A stretch of 8,600 nucleotides of DNA from Pseudomonadota bacterium. Lineage in GTDB: Bacteria > Pseudomonadota > Alphaproteobacteria > Ferrovibrionales > Ferrovibrionaceae. A program made the position numbers and the translations under genes. The DNA lies in NCBI GenBank assembly GCA_023434425.1, contig JAEYSS010000289.1:1-8600 (forward strand), read 5' to 3'. Below the pieces are notes generated by a model. The model worked only from the letters and a program-made list of their open reading frames with translations. It was not told where the DNA came from and did no database searches. Shown in pieces: positions 6,617-8,600 of this stretch (position 1 is the stretch's first letter; each line of letters opens with the position of its first letter).

Positions 6617-7981
6617 ATGCGCGAAGGCAGCCTGGACGCGCCGACCCGGCATCCGCTGGATTGGAACAATCCCGATTTCTACGATCTCGAGAAGCTCGAC
6701 GCCGAAATGCGGCGCGTGCTCGACATCTGTCACGGCTGCCGCCGCTGCTTCAATCTCTGCGACAGTTTCCCGCGCCTGTTCGATCTGGTCGATGCCTCAC
6801 CGACCGGCGAGCTGGACGAGGTCGATTCGAAAGATTTCAAGCCCATCGTGGACGCCTGCACGCTCTGCGATCTGTGCTACATGACCAAATGCCCCTATGT
6901 GCCGCCGCACGAGTTCAATCTCGATTTCCCGCATCTGATGCTGCGCTACCGCGCGGCGGAGCGGCATCACGGCCACAAGGATGCCATCGGCGACCAGCTC
7001 AGCCAGACCGACCGCAACGGCAAGCTGGCCGGCCTGGTCGCGCCGATCGCCAACTGGGCATCCGAGCGCGGCAACGGCCTGACGCGGCCGATCATGGAAA
7101 AGGTGATGGATGTCCATCACGATGCCGAGCTGCCGAAATTCAACTCGAAAACGCTGGTGGCGCGCGCCAAAGCTGAGCCGGCGGCTGTGAACCGCGAGGC
7201 GCCCGCGTTTGGAAAACGCAAGGCGGCGATCTACGCCACCTGCTTCGGCAACTACAACAATCCCGATATCGGCATCGCGGCGCAGAAAATCCTCGCCCAT
7301 AACGGCGTCGATCTGCGTGTCGACTATCCCGGCTGCTGCGGCATGCCGCGGCTGGAACAGGGCGATATCGCCGATGTGGCGAAAAAGGCTCGCGTGGTGG
7401 CCGAGTTCTACGCGCCGCTGATCGACCAGGGCTACGACATCGTGGCGCTGGTGCCTTCCTGCGCGCTGATGCTGAAATTCGAATGGCCGCTGATCCTGCC
7501 CAACGACCCGCTGGTGAAAAAGCTGGCGCAGGCCACCTTCGATATCTCGGAATACATCGTCGATATCGCCAAGAAGGACGGCCTCGCGCCCGGGCTGAAG
7601 CCGCTGGAGGGCGGCGTCACGCTGCATCTGGCCTGTCATGCCCGCGCGCAGAATATGGGCGCCAAGGCCACCGAGATGATGAAGCTGATCCCCGAGATGA
7701 CGCCGGGCTCGTCGCTGGCGGTGATCGAACGCTGCGCCGGGCATGGTGGATCATGGGGCGTGCGCAAGGAATTCTTCGAGGTCGGCATGAAGGTGGGGAA
7801 ACCCGTCATGCGGACGGCGGTGAAGGAGAACAAGGCGCATATCGCCTCGGAATGTCCGCTCGCCGGCATCCATATCCGCCAGGGCATGGAACGCGAGGGC
7901 AAGGACAAAGAGGGCTTCACCCTGCCGGCCAAGGCCGAGCATCCGGTCGAGCTCTTCGCGAAGGCCTACGGTTTGATTTGA
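6617..7981 (+). CDS. GlpC/HdrD-like Fe-S oxidoreductase
   Basis: This 454-residue protein is a soluble iron-sulfur electron-transfer subunit. Two 4Fe-4S motifs lie near the N-terminus: C38/C41/C44/C48 and C81/C84/C87/C92, the second followed by proline. The C-terminal half has cysteine-rich CCG-type regions. The first comprises C209, the CCG at 240-242 and C282; the second comprises C340, C373 (in CAGHGG) and C413 (in SECP). This is the layout of GlpC, HdrD and glycolate-oxidase Fe-S subunits. The second region has CAG in place of CCG, so its cluster may differ or be absent. No flavin domain or membrane segment is seen, so a partner is expected. A GGGGAA at 6607-6612 precedes the ATG. It lies 97 bp after rubrerythrin and 43 bp before the DUF3501 gene. 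A role in passing electrons to rubrerythrin is inference from the context. Calling it glpC would be misleading, as no glpA/glpB lies here. Confidence 0.88.
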   Translation: MREGSLDAPTRHPLDWNNPDFYDLEKLDAEMRRVLDICHGCRRCFNLCDSFPRLFDLVDASPTGELDEVDSKDFKPIVDACTLCDLCYMTKCPYVPPHEFNLDFPHLMLRYRAAERHHGHKDAIGDQLSQTDRNGKLAGLVAPIANWASERGNGLTRPIMEKVMDVHHDAELPKFNSKTLVARAKAEPAAVNREAPAFGKRKAAIYATCFGNYNNPDIGIAAQKILAHNGVDLRVDYPGCCGMPRLEQGDIADVAKKARVVAEFYAPLIDQGYDIVALVPSCALMLKFEWPLILPNDPLVKKLAQATFDISEYIVDIAKKDGLAPGLKPLEGGVTLHLACHARAQNMGAKATEMMKLIPEMTPGSSLAVIERCAGHGGSWGVRKEFFEVGMKVGKPVMRTAVKENKAHIASECPLAGIHIRQGMEREGKDKEGFTLPAKAEHPVELFAKAYGLI

Positions 7982-8024
7982 CGAATCCGGTGACGGAGGG
8001 GCATCCGGCACACAGGAGAGCATC

Positions 8025-8600
8025 ATGAGTCTGAAGACCACGATTACCCGCGCCGACATTCTCTCGATGGACGACTTTGTCAAGGTGCGGAAAGAGAAGC
8101 GCGCCGAGATCGTCGGCATCAAGAAGCATCGCCGCGTCGGCGTCGGGCCGTTCTGCACCTTCTATTTCGAGAATTACGCCACGATGTGGTGGCAGATTCA
8201 CGAAATGCTGTTCATCGAAAAGGGCGGCGAGGAGCAGATCGGCGACGAGCTGCATGCCTATGCGCCGCTGATCCCCAAGGGCAGCGAACTGGTCTGCACC
8301 TTCATGATCGAGGTCGACGATCCGGTGCGCCGTCCGGCCGTGCTGGGCCAGCTGACCAATATCGACCAGATGGTGGTGCTGGAATTCGGCAGCCATAAGG
8401 TGAAGGCCGTGCCTGAGGACGATGCCGAGCGCAACCGCGAGGACGGCAAGACCTCCAGCGTACATTTCCTGCGCTTCCCGTTTACGCCTGAGCAGGTCGC
8501 CGACTTCCGCAAGCCGGGCACGCGCGTGCTGCTTGCCATCGAGCATCCCAATTACGGCCATATCGCCGTGATGCCCGACGCTGTGCGGGAAAGCCTGAGC
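8025..8600 (+). CDS. DUF3501 family protein (3' end outside the window)
   Basis: From the ATG at 8025 the frame is open to the window edge, 192 codons, with no stop reached. An AGGAG at 8014-8018 lies 6 nt before the start. The product (MSLKTTITRADILSM..., then YFENYATMWWQIHEML at about 47-62 and HAYAPLIPKG at about 77-86) matches my memory of DUF3501, a family of about 190-200 residues, so only a few residues should be missing. The protein is soluble-looking, charged and free of membrane segments. It has no CxxC metal site, and its function is not established. Conserved acidic and histidine residues in the FENY...HEM stretch could bind metal, but this is speculation. The family is repeatedly seen after rubrerythrin and a GlpC-like Fe-S gene, the order found here, which suggests a shared task in iron or peroxide metabolism. 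Confidence 0.85.
   Translation, partial: MSLKTTITRADILSMDDFVKVRKEKRAEIVGIKKHRRVGVGPFCTFYFENYATMWWQIHEMLFIEKGGEEQIGDELHAYAPLIPKGSELVCTFMIEVDDPVRRPAVLGQLTNIDQMVVLEFGSHKVKAVPEDDAERNREDGKTSSVHFLRFPFTPEQVADFRKPGTRVLLAIEHPNYGHIAVMPDAVRESLS

Noticed and set aside
5941..6669. A 242-codon open frame on the - strand
   Set aside because: It is antisense to rubrerythrin and crosses its promoter, leader and the inverted repeat; the real gene has a strong ribosome binding site and full di-iron motifs.
6797..7744. A 315-codon open frame on the - strand
   Set aside because: It is a shadow of the Fe-S protein gene, with low-complexity His/Arg/Gln-rich translation and no recognisable domain.

Overview
The window is GC-rich, densely coded DNA that looks like an alphaproteobacterial chromosome. 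The main pointers are an iron-control-element (Irr-type) palindrome at a rubrerythrin promoter and the rubrerythrin / GlpC-like Fe-S protein / DUF3501 gene order, which I associate with that class. This assignment is inference; no rRNA or marker gene is present. I see no tRNA, IS element, CRISPR array or phage gene.

Left part (1-5836): after the last 41 codons of an unidentified + strand gene, a four-gene minus-strand operon for a surface glycan fills the region. In transcription order it encodes a Wzx/MOP-type flippase (4541-5821), a two-domain amidotransferase (2514-4487), a multi-membrane-span GT-C glycosyltransferase (1105-2517) and a membrane-anchored GT2 glycosyltransferase of the polyprenyl-phosphate sugar synthase type (146-1108). 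The last three genes overlap by 4 bp (ATGA) at each junction, which suggests translational coupling. A plausible reading is that an amidine- or amide-bearing acetamido sugar is made in the cytoplasm, lipid-linked intermediates are moved across the inner membrane, and the GT2/GT-C pair decorates the glycan from a polyprenyl-phosphate sugar donor.

Centre (5837-6099): a divergent intergenic region. It holds a near-perfect Irr-type palindrome (5912-5928), a good sigma70-type promoter (5934-5961), a leader of about 130 nt with small hairpins, and a strong Shine-Dalgarno.

Right part (6100-8600): a plus-strand redox cassette. It encodes a short rubrerythrin without a rubredoxin domain, a GlpC/HdrD-like protein with two 4Fe-4S motifs and CCG-type cysteine regions, and a DUF3501 protein that runs off the window. 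A perfect 12-bp inverted repeat lies between the first two genes. Together with the Irr-type box this suggests an iron-regulated peroxide-detoxification or electron-transfer module whose chemistry is not established.

The two most noteworthy items are the fusion of a class II (Ntn) glutaminase to a WbpG/PseA-type sugar amidotransferase, and the Irr-boxed rubrerythrin / Fe-S / DUF3501 cassette.
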